Below, one piece after another: positions 1 through 13,507 of a stretch of 64,000 nt of DNA. Below the pieces are notes generated by a model. That model did no database searches and was not told where the DNA came from. It was given only the letters and a program-made list of their open reading frames with translations. The DNA is from Erodium maritimum. Lineage: Eukaryota > Streptophyta > Magnoliopsida > Geraniales > Geraniaceae. The position numbers were made by a program, and so were the translations under genes. Position 1 is the first letter of the stretch. Each line of letters begins with the position of its first letter. Where the stretch lies: positions 43,793,825 to 43,857,824 of the forward strand of contig OY997591.1 in NCBI GenBank assembly GCA_963921825.1, written 5' to 3'.

Positions 1-71
1 TTAATTTTATTGCTAACGATGATATATACATTTGGACATTTAGGATTGAACTACGGGCACTAAGACTAACA
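1..71 (-). mobile_element. End of a Ty1/Copia LTR (runs in from the left)
   Basis: These 71 bases match the right-hand ends of the Copia LTRs at 837-2287 and 42715-48070, through the shared terminus ending ACTAACA. In the family's reading direction (minus strand) this is the LTR start. The rest of the copy lies outside the window, so it cannot be told whether it is a solo LTR or part of a longer element. It abuts a Gypsy LTR sequence at base 72, which suggests that the Copia copy inserted into that Gypsy LTR. Confidence 0.85.
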
Positions 72-305
72 AGGTGAGCTCTCGAAGCTTGTGGAGCTAG
101 GAGCGGAGTCCGGGTTTTTACTTTTGGTCTAGCGACGGATACCTCGCCTTTTTGTCTGCTTGTGGGACGTTTTATTTGAATTGTAATTATTCTTTGTTGA
201 ACTAAACTGGCATTGTAACATGTTTTAATGGAATTGTTTCAAAGTGCTTTCTTATTTTAAACGTTCACGTGCCGAGTTCGGTTTACTGAAATTTGGGGCG
301 TGACA
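72..305 (+). mobile_element. 3' end of a long-LTR Ty3/Gypsy LTR
   Basis: The segment is homologous, in reverse complement, to the left ends of the Gypsy LTRs at 43646 and 48665, including the terminal GGGGCGTGACA. By the family's orientation (LTRs run TGTAA...GTGACA) it is read on the plus strand and ends at 305. Its left part is displaced by the Copia LTR at 1-71 and lies outside the window. It joins a non-LTR-like repeat at 306. Confidence 0.8.
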
Positions 306-836
306 GCATCAGAGACTCTCTAACCACGAAGAACAGACATAGAACATTTAAGAATGTTCGCTATTCTTTTCACAATAGAGCCGTCCTCGACGGTATTGAA
401 TAGGGTTCCATAAAGGTGAAATACTAAAACTACAGTATTTTGACGTCCCTTGGGCAATGAGATCCTTTGAATATTAGAACCGTCATAGACGGTATGTTGA
501 CGCCCCTTGGGTACTGAAAGAAGACGGTGAGGGGGAATAGGGTACCAGAGATCCTGCGGGACCTCGATGATAATGGTGATGGTGGGAGGCAAACCATCGC
601 CTAGGGACCCTTCCCAGGGCCAGTCCCTAGAGCATTGGATTCCTGTCGTCATTGACCTTACAAAGACGAAGACAGAAAAAATAACAAAGACCCATCCGAT
701 TAGCCATATCCATAATCGAGAGAGGGGTCGAGGGAGAAGCGGTGGTGGAGGCCAGGGAGGAGGCGGTTTCAGGGACGATAGTGGCGCCTTCAGAGGCGGC
801 GACGACAGTTGGGGCAAGGGAGAAAGACGCGCCGGT
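306..836 (-). repeat. Fragment of the repeat also present at 60703-61970
   Basis: Two stretches align with the repeat at 60703-61970: the part around CACGAAGAACAGAC near 325, and the GC-rich part with the CGAGAGAGGG(T/A)TCGAGGG block near 718-740. Here the copy is cut on the left by a Gypsy LTR end (305) and on the right by the Copia LTR that starts at 837. Minus-strand ORFs in it are proline/serine rich and I recognise no domain. It is probably a non-LTR retroposon fragment, because the sister copy ends in an A-rich tail on the minus strand. Confidence 0.6.
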
Positions 837-2287
837 TGTTGGGTCTAGAGGTAGGGTTGGAGATGAACCAACTCGCAGCGGAAAATCAATGAAAAGTAAG
901 AGACGATTAAAACCATGAAACAACTAACAAAGAATGGATTCACAAGAGAAAAATTCAGCACTATTTCTTACCAAAACAAGATCACCGGCTAAGGAATGAT
1001 TGACTTGAGTCTCCAAGACGCCTACGTATCCACATGGGAGTCAAAGCCACGTAATTCTTCTCCTTGAGGACTCAAGAAAACAACAATAGAGGTGGAAACT
1101 AGCCAAACCAGAAATGGTAGGAGGATGGAGAGAAAAAAATTGATTCCCATATGCTTCTTGTGTTTGTTATGTTGAAAAAAGATAACTTAAACATAACAAA
1201 CCTCATACTTGTCCAACTAAAGGCATGAAACAAGCATGGTGACAAGTAAGGTGTAAATAGGACAAAGTATGGCAAGACAAGATTGGGTTAGGTGGTGAAT
1301 CACCAACACCTTAATCCTTGTCTTGCTTACTTAGTACTAATTAATCAAGACTTGATTAATTAGTTCCATGGGCCTTGGTTGCATGGGCCTTTCATGGGCC
1401 TCTTGGAACATGGCCCGTGGCCATTTCCAACGAGGTCTCGTGGTTCGCTCATCGCTTCCAAGTCTTCCATACCGGAAATCTCCATTATTATCAGACGCGA
1501 TCAATCTCAAGACTCCAAGCCTTGTCTAGATCCGGAAAGTTCTATTCACTTACGGGCACATGACCCAAAACCCAGTTTTGGTCATGTCCCGAGATAAGGC
1601 ATAGAGCCGTCATCCTTATTATTCTCAATCACTGTTCCTTGATATGTGAGATGACTGAATATATGATACCCAGTATCATTTGCATGGTCATGCTGTTCTT
1701 TTAGTCACTCTCGATCAAGCGGCCGAGAACCGATATCTTTCTCATACCTCAGTATGAGGGATAAATCCCTTAGCTGCCTTTCGTGTCACTCATGTAGCCC
1801 GTCCCCAAGCCAATCCTGGCCGTTATGGAAGCCCTGTTACGGACAACGTTAGGCTCAGGTCAAACTCAGTTGTTGACTACATAGCGATCACAAAGACTCC
1901 TTGGTCTAAGGATACATGACAAGCTACGACAATGAATATGTTCATGACTTGATCTATGGCACATATTCATGTCGGGTCGTCCAATATCATTTCCCACATG
2001 ATATCTATGATCAGACTCCGGAATCACATTCCAATGACTAACAGAACGTAAGCCATAAAGAGCCATCTTTCATACTAGTCGCTTCTAGTGAAGCTTTGTT
2101 GACTAGGGACCCATCGAGTGTGATCTATCTCGATCTATGGTTCTATTCGCATGGTGGGCATAGATCAGAGCACACATCGATATGTTACTCCAACACATAA
2201 GTAATATAAAGTCGCTTTAATTTTATTGCTAATGATGATATATACATTTGGACATTTAGGATTGAACTATGGGCACTAAGACTAACA
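837..2287 (-). repeat. 3' LTR of the Copia element
   Basis: The LTR spans 1451 bp. On the plus strand it starts TGTTGGGTCT and ends ACTAACA, so on the minus strand it runs TGTTAG...CCCAACA. A purine-rich tract (minus strand GGGAAAGTGGGAGAT, near 2288-2303) lies directly inside its right edge, as expected for a polypurine tract before a 3' LTR, and this fixes the orientation. It is shorter than the Copia part of the solo LTR at 42715-48070, to which it is otherwise closely similar. Confidence 0.88.
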
Positions 2288-5200
2288 ATCTCCCACTTTC
2301 CCTAGTTCCAATCTAAACTCCAATATGTCCCCATCGACTTTACATGTCTAACATGTTTAGGCAGCGACACTGCCTTAGTCAAAGGGCTGGCTATGTTATC
2401 ATCTGTTGCAATATAGGTTATCTTCACTTCACCTCAGTTCAGTATTTCTCTTATTAGGTGGATATGCCGTAGTACATGTTTGGATTTGTTATGCGATCTG
2501 GGCTTTAAGCTTGCGCAATGGCCCTTGTGTTGTCGCAAAATGGATTCACCGGGCTGGATGGGTTTTAAATTATACCCAACCCTGCCGTGAATTTCCAAAT
2601 CCACATAGCCTCCTTAGCTGCCTCTGCAGCATCCATGTACTTGGCCTCTGCCGTAGATTCGGCAATGGTATCTTGCTTTACGCTCTCCCAGCTAAAGGTC
2701 TGCCATTCAGCATAAACACATATCCTGACTGACTTCTAAAGTCATCTGGATTTGTCTTGGAAAACTAGCGTCTACTCATCCTTCGACGACTAGTTCAGCA
2801 TCAACTTTCCCCTGGGTTAGATTGATGTCTACTGGTACAACATAAGGCTTACGGACGTCCGATCTCATACATGTCATGGCATATATGATCGATCCTGCCC
2901 CTAGGCGCATAGGATTCTCATCATCGTTTTCAGCTCATCAGGTGTCTTAGGACATTGAGTCTTGTTGAGATGAATGCCATGACTAGTGGGTAATAGTCCG
3001 TTCTTTGAATCGAGCATTAGGACCCTACTCAATGCCTTGTTCACATAGGTTCCCTGACTTAAATCCAAGACCCTCTTGGTGCGATCTCTACATATCTTAA
3101 TCCTTAAGATATAAGAAGCATCGCCTATGTCCTTTATTGGAAAACACTTCCTGAACCAAGCTTTAGTCTCGTGCAAGGTTGGGATGTCGTTTTCAATGAG
3201 AACCAGAAAGGTAATCTTGCTCCCACTAGCCTTCTTATAAACGCAAGATTCATCCTCGTTCTTGATTAAGCCAAATCCAATTACAACTTCATCAAAACGA
3301 AGGATCCGACTCCGAGAAGTTCGTTTCAGTCCATAAATGGATTTCAACAACTTATAAATCTTTCCCTTATTCTTCGGATCGTCAAAACCTTTTGGCCGAG
3401 ACATACAAACGTACTCAGTCAAATTTCCATTTAGGAAAGCGGTTTTGACATCCACTTACCATATCTCGTAATTATGATACGCAGTTATGTCAAGAAGAAT
3501 TTGGATCGATTTTGACCATAGCCACTAGGGAGAAGGTTTCCTCATAGTCAATCCATTGGATCTGCCTATAACTTCTCGCCACCAGTTGAGCTTTGTAGGT
3601 CAGAGGGTTGCCGTCCATGTCCATCTTCACCTTGAAGATCCATTTGCATCCGATGGTCCTCACACCATTGATGGGATCAACCGGTTCTAGACTCGGTTGT
3701 CCGACATGGGTTGAATTTCCTCCCTCATGGCTCCCATCCATAATTCGGAGTCGGGCCCATCCACGACTTCCTGAAAGGTGGCTGGATCATCGTGATCCAC
3801 CATGACTTCATTGTCACCTCCGGATACCATATCTTGGAGGTGGGAGATTGATCCTTTCAAATCGCATTGGACCTTCCGGAATTGCAACATGAATTGGTTC
3901 TTACTCTACGACAATCTCTGGCTCCTTTCTACTGGGTTGTCAATTGGTTTAGACAGATCTGTACCATCCTAAATTTTTCGAGATGCACAGTCCTCCCAAT
4001 GAAGTCTTTGGAAACAAAACTCCTTTTTCATAAAGACACCACCATAGTGACGAACACCATGTTCTCATTGGGATTGTATAAGTAGTATCCCTTTGTTGCT
4101 TTGGGATACCACACGAAGGTGCATATCTCAGATTTTGGTTCGAGCTTAGTCGAAACCAAATGTTTCACATAAGCCTTGCAACAACAAATATTCAGGAAGG
4201 ATAAAGAGGGCATCATCCCGTACCATTTTTAAAATGGTGTCCCTTCCACACCCTTCGTCGAAGCCCGATTCACTATGAATGCGGTCGTCTTTAGAGCATA
4301 ACCCCAGAAAGAGATTGAGAGATCAGTCCAACTAATCATGGAACAGACCATTGTCTAACAATGTCCGATTTCTCAGTTACGCTACACCTTTCAACTACAG
4401 TGTCCCAGGAGGAGTCCATTCCAAAAGGATCACATTCTCTTTTAGATGGTCTAATAACTCTATGGTCAAGTATTTTCCACCCTCGATACAATCGAAGTGC
4501 TTTAATACCTTTGTCGAGCTGGTTTTCTACTTTAGTCTTAAACTCTTTGAATTTATCAAAAGCTTCAGACTTATGTCTCACCGAATAGACATAACCATAT
4601 TTACTGTAATCATCAGTAAATGTGATAAAGTAGCTAAAACCCCTCTTGGCAAGTGAACTTATTGGTCTACACACATTCGAGTGTATCAGCCCCAATAATT
4701 CACCCGCCATTTGATCGCGATCGATAAAGGGCACTTTAGTCATTTTGCCCATCAAACAAACCTTGCACCTATCGATCGAATGGAATTCGAATGAACCTGA
4801 AAGCCCGCACTTTTGAAGTGCTGATAGGCGCTTCTTGTTTATGCGGCCCAAATGACAGTACCATAACAGAGTTAGGTTTAAATCGTTGGATTTAGACCTC
4901 TTGGTAATAATGTAATATATAGAACTTGAGACATTGTTACCCATATCTAATATGTACAATCCTCCAACCAAGTCAGTACTGGTATAAAACATATCATTGC
5001 ATAGAACATTGAAAACTCCATTTCCAATATTAACATTATATCCTTCCTTGTCAAACATGGATACCGATATAATATTCCTACTAAAAGTAGGTATGCAATA
5101 TACATTATACAATACTAAGACAAGGCCACTTGGAAAAGCAAGACTCATGGATCCTACATCAGTTGCCACAACTCTAAGGTCCACTTCGTGCTTTCCAAAC

Positions 5201-5830
5201 CTCTCCTACTTTCAGCCACCATATATTAGTGCATGTGTGAGATTCGGTCCTGGTATCTAATACCCATGAATCTTTGGAAGTAGAGAGATGTAGCTCTATA
5301 GAGTTAATACCGGATGAAGACACGGTCCCACCGCCCTTTCTTAGATCATCCAGGTTTCCTGATGAAGGCGTAGTCCTACTGCCCTTCTTCAGATCATCCA
5401 GGCTATTTGATAAAGGCGCAGTCCCACTGTCCTTCCTCAGATCAGCCGTGAACTTCCTGTAATCCCGGTTCCAATGACCAGGCTGTTGGCAGTAAAAGCA
5501 GACATTCCCAGGTGTCTTATCTTTCCTGCCAAGTGCGCATGGACCCCGCCCTTGCCACTTCCAATTCCCTTGTTGACCATCAGAATATCCTTGGATTCCA
5601 GATCCCTGATATATTATTCTCAGCAGTTAATGACACTTCATGTAACTCTGATTTGGTCTTAGAGACATCCTTGTCTAGGACATAGTCTTTGCGTTCAGAC
5701 TTGAGGATTATCCTCAAAATTCGGTACCAGTCCAAATAGTTTGTCCCATTTAGCTTGACCCTGTCAAGAATGGGTTTTAATGAAAAACTATTAATGTTCG
5801 CTGAATTTGCCATTTGATCTACAACATATA
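837..5830 (-). mobile_element. Ty1/Copia retrotransposon, broken, minus strand
   Basis: This is a fossil Copia element read right to left. The order is gag near 5300-5815 (N-terminus plus a CCHC zinc-knuckle region near 5490-5520), integrase near 4330-5200 (HHCC-type segment and core), reverse transcriptase near 2890-3900 (with the DVKTAFLNG motif), then a polypurine tract and the LTR at 837-2287. The gag-integrase-RT order is the Copia order. The body is broken in many places. No 5' LTR is visible: to the right of the gag start a short leader-like stretch gives way to a LINE. The element sits in the repeat of 306-836. Confidence 0.88.
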
Positions 5831-6089
5831 AAATTCAATCAGTAAACTGAATAAATTTTATGAAGATCAAGCTTAAACACCAACAATCGTATAAGGAATA
5901 CCATACATTTACAATAAAGTTTGTCTTTTTTAGAGAATATGAGTCCCTAAAACTGCCATTGGAATTTTATTGATTACTGCTTTTGGTCCATTACTCCAAA
6001 GACTTCAAAACTATCATTTAGTCAAATGGCATTGTATTCAATTGATCACATAAAGGGAATATCAATGACCACAATGCTCAATCTATCTT
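5831..6089. other. Leader-like stretch between Copia gag and the LINE
   Basis: This is AT-rich and has no coding signal that I can support. It follows the Copia gag start (minus strand) and precedes the readable part of the LINE ORF1. It may be Copia leader, LINE sequence too decayed to read, or both. No LTR end, primer binding site or target duplication was found here. Confidence 0.4.
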
Positions 6090-6102
6090 AAGGGATCTAA
6101 TC

Positions 6103-7645
6103 ATGGAAGGTGTGTGTGAGCTAAAGATCAAAGACTTTGGCAACAAACTTGTGCTAATCTATTGTGATAATTCGGAGTTGGATTCTGAGCTGCTGAAAGA
6201 TAATGGAGCCTGGTTACAAAACTGGCTCTCTTTTATTCCTGGAAAGGAAAACCTTATCAAACTTGGGGGTCAGTTCAGGTGGGTACAAATCTAAGGCTTG
6301 CCATTTCACGGTTGGTGTGAAGAATCATTTGATGCTGCAATCTCTGGTTTTGGTACTTATATCTACTCCCATCCTATAACCACTGCTGAAACTCAAATTG
6401 GTGAAGCTTATGTTTTGATACATACTACACAATTCACACCAATTTCTTCGGAAGTAAAGCTAAGATTAGGTACACACATTTTTTATCTCTGGATACAATC
6501 CCTCAATGTTGCAGAAATACCTTTATTACTGCATGTATCCTCTAAAGGCAACTCAGATTCTGATTCCTCGCTACTCAAATCCCATTCTGAGGATCCACAT
6601 TATTCACAACTTGGATGCTCTGACTTAGCTGATCTAACAACTCAGTCAGGACATCCACTTAATTCCAAGGAAGAGCTTGTACCTTCTCCAAATGAATTAA
6701 TTACCAAAGACATTGATTCTGTTGTTGGTGAGTTAGTTATTACAGGCCAAGCCATTGATATCTCAGTCAGGAATTTAAATCCAACCTCGGATCACTCCTC
6801 AGTTGCTGTCAGTACTGATCCACAACAACATCTGCATAATCTGGTGGTTTAAGATACTTTAGAAAGGGAAGGAAAAAAAGAAGGTGAAGCAAATACACAA
6901 ATTTTCTGTCTTAGCTCATCCACCTTGGTCATCCAACCCTTGTTACAAAATACTCAAGATCCAACTCTCTCAGTTACTTACCAACTAGCACAATCACATC
7001 CCAGCCCTATAAGTACAATGACACGTCAGATTTTATTGCAGCCCAAACCTCAAAATACTCTCTCTCTACTGTCCTCTAAAGGAAACTCGTTGGAAACCAC
7101 AAGATTAAATGCACCTGTTATAAAGGAAGGATATTCAGAGTTACCACCACTTCCAACTCAAACTCACCAGCTGCAAACTGAATATATTGGACTGGATTTG
7201 ATAAACAGTGGAATTCTCTCCCCCAAGACAACCCCACCGGATCTGACACCAAGACCACCAGAAAATTGGGATATTGATAATTCACAATTCCCTCCTATCT
7301 CATTGGTAAAAAAAAAGAAAAGGAAAGAAAAGCAAAGCTACAATCTCTCCTCACAACTATGCAACCAGATAAAAGCTCAAGGTGCCTGGTTCAGCTGCAA
7401 AAACCTTCATCTCCAAAGGGTAGAACAATGAAGCAAAAAAAGCCTGGAGTTTTGGGAAAGTTATAGGTCTCTCAGCAGATTGCAGTGAGGAGATTATTCT
7501 ACAACAGTTAGCTTCTCTTGATGATGAAAGGGTTTCAGTTGGTGATCTTGAGCTGGACCCTATTGAAGACACCTCGTTGCTTACCTCTGATGATGATACT
7601 GATATGGCAGTGAGCAAAATGCTCACTCCATTTCCTCTCCTCTAA
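6103..7645 (+). pseudogene. LINE ORF1 (DUF4283-like), decayed
   Basis: The reading frame from 6103 resembles the DUF4283 region of plant LINE ORF1 proteins: an acidic/hydrophobic start, a W-x3-L-x2-I stretch, then GLPFHGWCEESFD, which matches the usual 'W-GLP-H-W' signature. The frame carries stop codons at 6292-6294 and 6850-6852 and a frame change near 7430; the tail of the protein resumes in another frame up to 7645, just before ORF2. The middle is Ser/Thr/Pro-rich and low in conservation, as in other plant ORF1 proteins. ORF1 proteins bind the element's RNA in the ribonucleoprotein particle. No zinc knuckle was seen. Confidence 0.75.
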
Positions 7646-7651
7646 TCTTCT

Positions 7652-10600
7652 TTGATGAAGATCCTCTCGTGGAATCTGAGAGGATTATCTTCCTCTCAAA
7701 AGAGGAAGTCTTTGGGTGACGTGATCCACAAGCAACAACCTCACATGGTACTCATACAAGAATCCAAATTATTGGCGCTCACAACAAACTTCTTAAGATC
7801 TTGTAGTATGAATTGGGGGTGGGAATTTGCTTATAGTCCATCTATTGGAGCTGCTGGAGGTCTCATTTTATGTTAGAAATCATCTTGCTTCCAACTGACC
7901 TTGGTGAAAAAGATTGATGGAGCTTTGATTTGGTTTGGTCTAATCAAATAATTTGGGGAACCTTTCTGCATTGCTAATATATATGCTCCTTTTCCAAAAG
8001 AGGAAGAAGATATTTATGGTTAGAATTAATCTCAGAGATCAACTCAGTACCATCCATTCCACTTTTGGTCCTAGCTGGGGATTTCAACTCAATTCTTAAT
8101 CCTGAAAAATGGACTAGTGCAAGGGCCTCAAACAGTGACATGGCCAATTTTCAAAGACTTCTGGACTCCCTATCCCTCACTGATCTTCCCCTTAGTGGAG
8201 GAAAATACACATGGTTTGATTCAGGGTCTAAAGCTTGAAGGATTGATAGATTTCTGGTCAGCTCTGATTGTCTAGCTAAATACAACAATCTCACTCAAAA
8301 ATGCCTCCCAAGATGTATTTCTAATCATAGAGCTTTAATTCTTTTTGATGAACAACTTGACTGGGGTCCAAGGCCTTTTAAGTTTCTAAATATATGGCTT
8401 GAAGATGGAAGATTCTTTAATGTTGTGGATCAGTTTTGGTCCTCCTTTCATGTCACTGGCCAACCACATATGATATTATGGAAAAAACTCAAATTATTAA
8501 AAGACAAGCTGAAGGAGTGGAATATTCAGGTCTATGTTCATTTAGATACAAACATTGCTCTCCTCAGATCAGATCTACATTCTTTGAATGCAATAGTTGA
8601 ACAAAGAACCCTAACTCCAACAGAATGCAATGACAGAGGCCTCAAGAGAGCAGATTTGATCCAAAAGCTCAAATTACTTGCAAAATTGTGGAGTCAAAAA
8701 GGCAAGAAAAAAATGGTATCATGAAGGGGACAAGGGTTCTGGTTATTATCACAGAGTGGCCAACTTTCAAGGGGTTAAGAAAAAAATCACCCAAATTATT
8801 GACAATGATATTCTTCTAGAGGATCCTGATCAGATCAAAGAAGCTCCTGCCATCCATTTTGGTGCTAGATTCTCTGAACCTCCTACAAATCATGTCAACT
8901 TAGACCTTATGAATTTCAACTCAATCACTCATGATCAAGCTGAACATATAGAGAGGCCTTTTACTAAGGATGAAGTGCTCAAAGCCCTAATGACATGTGC
9001 TGGAGAAAAGGCCTCAGGTCCAGATGGATACTCACTCAGATTTTATCAGGTTTGCTGGCCAACAATCAAGGAAGATCTGCTCAACTTTATGCATTATTTT
9101 CACATGTCAGGGCACTTGGGAAAATGCTTGAACTCATCCTTTCTTACTCTGATTCCTAAATGTGACACTCCATTATCCTTTGATGACTACAGACCCATAA
9201 GTCTAATGGGTGGCCCTTACAAAATTTTGTCCAAACTATTGGCTACAAGACTAAAAGGAGTAGTAAGTGCTTTGGTGGGTTTTGAACATACTGGTTTCAT
9301 TGCTGGGAGGCAGATTCTTGATGGGATCCTAGTAGCTAATGAGGTGGTTCTCAAAATCAAACAAGCAAAGCTCCAGGCCCTTCTCTTCAAAGCTGATTTT
9401 GAGAAGGCTTTTGATAAAGTCAACTGCATGTTTATAATGAAATTGCTGGAAAAGATGGGTTTTGGTTCTCAATGGAGACTCTGGATGATATCCTGCTGCA
9501 GAGCACATGTCTCAGTACTTATAAATGGTCCCCCCTCCTCTGACTTCATTTTACATAGAGGAATCAGACAAGGTTGTGCCCTCTCTTCACTCCTATTTGC
9601 TCTAGTTGCAAAAACTCTACATCAAATAATGCTGACTGGCTTACATCAGAATCAATTTCATGGAATTGCTCTAGGAGCAAATGGCCCCAACATCTCACAT
9701 CTCCAATTTGCAGATGACTCTCTGTTTTTCATCAAAGCCTCACCAGAAGGAGCTCAAAACTTGAAGAATGCTCTCTCAGTTTTTAAACTATCAACATGCC
9801 TCAGTGTTAACTTCAGTAAATCCACACTCATACCCTTTAACATACCTCCTGAAGAGCACATGCTATATGCAGGCATTCTAAATTGTACCTGTGCCACTCT
9901 ACCTCTACCTTACCTAGGCTTCTCTTTGGGTACCAATCCCAAGAGATTGTTAACCTGGCTTCCAATAGTTTAGAAATTCAAAAAAAGTCTTGGTCTTTGG
10001 CAAGCAAAAAAGCTATCTTTTGGTGGAAGGATCACCCTAATTAAATCAACTCTCAGTGCACTACCACTCTTTTATTTCTCCCTACTCAGAGCCCCAAAAG
10101 TAATTCTTAAAGAGATGGAAAGATGGCAAAGGAGATTCCTCTAGCACGGAGCTGCACTCTCAAAAGTCTTCTGCAAAGTTGGTTGGAACCAAGTCTGCAA
10201 ATCAAAATCTCTTGGTGGCTTAGGAATCAAGAACCTCAATCTTATGAATATCTCACTCCTAGCTAAATGGTGGTGGAGATTTACCTTGGAAGAAAATTCA
10301 CTCTGGAAACAAACAATTTATGCCAAAATGGGATGGAGTTTCAATGAATTGGATCTATCCAAATTCTCTGAGATTGGCAAGCCAAGTTTCATATCACATT
10401 TTTTGACTTTGCTCAGAGATGAAAGATCTGCTGATTGTTTTGGGGATATAGGGTTGACTTGGGAGCTGGGGAAAGGGAACAAAATACAATTTTGGCAAGA
10501 TCACTGGTGGGGAGATGTGACTTTCAAGATTCTCTTCCCCATAATTTATTCATTGGAAAATTCCAAAACCAAGACTATTGCACAAATTTGGGATAATGGA

Positions 10601-11314
10601 GTCTGGGAACTGAATCTCAGGAGGGTCCCTTTGGGTAGAGAAGCTCAAGAGTGGGGAACTCTCTCAGCAATACTATCCTCTACCCTTGTAAACTCAGCTG
10701 AAGATAAATTGTACTGGAAACTGAATGAAAAGGGCTTCTCCGTGAATAGAATCTACACCTTGCTTGCACAACAAGGCAACTCTGCTGTGGAATGGACCTC
10801 AAAGGTATGGAGTTCTGGGATCCCCCCAAAAGTTTGTGCCTTCTCCTGGCTTGCCTGCCTTGAAGCAATACCTTCCAAGTGTTTTCTAGAAGGCAGAGGT
10901 ATGGATCTCTCCCTCCAACAACTAATATGTCCTCATTGCTCATGGGATCTAGAATATGGTGCTCACATCCTATTACACTGTAAAAAGGCTTGGTTCACTT
11001 GGATTTTAATTTACTCCTGGTGGGGAGTTCTCTAGATTAGTCTTGCTAATATAAAACAACTCTTCTGCTCTTGGTCTTCCCTAGTACCATCCAAACTGAA
11101 AAGATGTTGGGGATCCATTCTTCAGATTACTCTTTGGCAGCTATGGCTTGCAAGAAACACTCTCATTTTCAATGGAATTGATGAATCAACAGAGACAATC
11201 TTTAATAGAATACTCAATAAGGTCTTTGGTTGGGAATGGGCCACCTTCAGTAACTCCTACAACTTCAGTATGCAGCAATGGATCTCCTATCCAAGATTAT
11301 GTGTCAGAAAGTAA
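7652..11314 (+). pseudogene. LINE ORF2: endonuclease and reverse transcriptase, decayed
   Basis: The start MKILSWNLRGL (7655) is the typical first strand of the AP-like endonuclease, with QESK near 7760 and GDFNSIL near 8085. The reverse transcriptase lies at about 8960-9960: GPDGY, the FLTLIPK block, DYRPISL, the FKADFEKAFD block, the RQGC region and the catalytic FADD near 9710. A C-terminal zf-RVT segment (about 10740-11030) has CPHC and HxxxxC residues. The protein cleaves target DNA and reverse-transcribes its RNA there. Stops and frameshifts occur mainly in the endonuclease part (for example near 7874, 7950 and 8240), near 8700 and near 9972, so it cannot make a full protein. The last ~35 residues match the LINE at 48187-52039. 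Confidence 0.88.
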
Positions 11315-12279
11315 TCTTGCTCTTCCTCAACTGGTTTGGAGCTGTTCCTTTTTTTTTTATCTAACTTTGGGGCTGGGTTTTGGGTTGGTTTTTCTTGGGT
11401 GGGGGTGGTGAGCTTTAGGTTGTGTGAGGTAGGAGTGTCCTTGGGGGTTTGACTGTCTTTGGTGTGTGGGTTTCTTTTTCTTTTGTATGTGGGTAGACTG
11501 ATTCTAGGTATTGAGTGTTTCTTTTGTTCCTCTTTCTCTTGGTTGTAGGCTCTGATCCTTTGCCTCCTGCTGGCTCGAGCTTCATACTACTCAGACCACT
11601 TCATCCACTCCTCCTACTCAAATCAGAAGGACACAACACTCTCTTGATCCTCAAATAAACGATTGAGGACCATCATTACTTGGGTCACAAGAAACAACTC
11701 TGATAAAGCTCTGACTCACTCAAAGTACCATCTTGATCCTCAAATAAACGATCGAGAACCATCATTACTTGGGTCTCAAGAAACAACTCTGCTGCATCTA
11801 GTACCAGCTTACTTTCATCACAAGCCTATCTCTGTGGCCACAACCAACAACTGATCAATGCCTTTGATGTTCATCCATTCCTAAAGCCACAACAACTGAT
11901 CAATGCCTGCAAATTCATTCTCCAAACCACGAGTACTGATCATTCTCATGTACAAAATTCACAGCCCCTACCTCAACTCTGGAATTCAAGTAAGGCTCAT
12001 CTATAGGCTACGCATACAGCCTCTCACATCATCTTTTGATTTCATTTCAACACTTGTACTGATTTTGATTCCTTCTTATTTGCATTGGTTTTTATTCTCA
12101 TCCTCCCTCCAATTTGTAGACAGGTTGGGTGGGGTTTTTTTTGTAACCTTGTTCTACCTCAGAAGAAACTATAGGCATTCTTCTCTAATGCCTATAGTTT
12201 CCTTTTTTAAGCTTGATTAATTGTAGGCTTCCTCGCTTTCAGGTTATGACTTTTTGCATTTATTTATCCTTGCAAAAAA

Positions 12280-13507
12280 ATATTAACTTACATTCAGTCA
12301 TAATATTTCTGCTTCGACAATTCGGCTCTTGTACTTATACAGGTTTTTGCTGATAGTTAAGAGGTTCGATCAACTTAAGTATCGTCCATGAGTAAGCAAC
12401 CACTAGGCAATAATGGAAGGAATTTGAGTTGTGGTCATGAACACATGATAAATTATTTAGTTTGATGCTTGGAGACAGTAGCCAAAACCACTTATTAGGA
12501 GCGTAAGAGAAACAAAGCACATCTGACAAAGTACAAAAGACCGTAATTTTTTTGGTGCAAACTTGAACTATATGATATTAGATGTCAAATGTATTTTTGA
12601 CGACAGGCACCACGCGTTACACGGTGCCTCCACCTAATATAAATTGAAATCTTTGTGATTGAATGAGTTTCCTTATTAGGCGGCTCTTTTGTTATTTACA
12701 CATACATTACGAGGATAACAATAACATTGTTCGCTATTGTTACCACTACGTACACACAAACATTAGTAAAACATTATCCTGAAAAAAAAAATTAGTGTTT
12801 ATATCCACCACCCACCATTCATCACATGGTTTTAAGATATGTTATATTAGATATAAAATGTATCTTTATCGTCTGACACCATGGTAGTATAAATAAAACA
12901 AAAAGCGAATAAATTTAAACAACAATGTAAATATTAAATTAATATAATCATAATTTGGTAATTTTAAATTTTAATATTAAATTAATAACTCTAAAATTAT
13001 TATATTATTAGTTAATTAAACTTACTCTTGAATTAATAAATGAAAAATTACTTAATATTGAATTATAAAATATGAAAGTATGAATCATAAATTTATATGA
13101 TTTTAAATTACAAAATATTATTAAGGAAACATTAAATAACATAGATAATTTATTAAGGAAATTATTGATCATTAAAATAATATATATTAAGGAAATTATT
13201 GATTATTAAGGAAATTCTTAAATACATATTAAGGAAATTGTGGATGTCACATTTTCCATTGAAGAATCGTGCCATTAGACATGAATTGGTCGTCGAAGAA
13301 TCTGTCGACCGTCTGTTCTCTCTCCTACCCGATTCGACGCAAAAAAATGGAATAGGCGTAAAATAGACCCGATTTTTGGCCGATTCGACTCGTCAATTCG
13401 ACGCTAATCAGAGACTTATCAATTTTTATTTTATATTTTAAAATAAATATAAACTATACATATTTAATATATAAAATATAAATATTGTAATATTTGTATT
13501 AATTTTT
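12280..13507. other. AT-rich intergenic stretch
   Basis: I see no supported gene. The stretch is strongly AT-rich, with a short irregular direct repeat around TTAAGGAAATT (about 13120-13240) and a small GC-rich patch near 13300-13400. Short ORFs here look like chance. Confidence 0.6.

Larger units (their letters stand above)
6090..12279 (+). mobile_element. L1-type LINE, decayed, plus strand
   Basis: The element has ORF1 (6103-7645), ORF2 with endonuclease, reverse transcriptase and C-terminal zinc-binding segment (7652-11314), a ~0.95 kb 3' UTR and a short A-run tail (12273-12279). This is the usual plant L1 order. The 5' end is not defined: ORF1 begins inside its conserved domain, so the copy is probably 5' truncated. 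No target duplication could be matched to the bases after the tail. The 3' UTR contains a direct repeat of about 60 bp with units starting near 11643 and 11732. It has inserted next to the Copia gag. Confidence 0.9.
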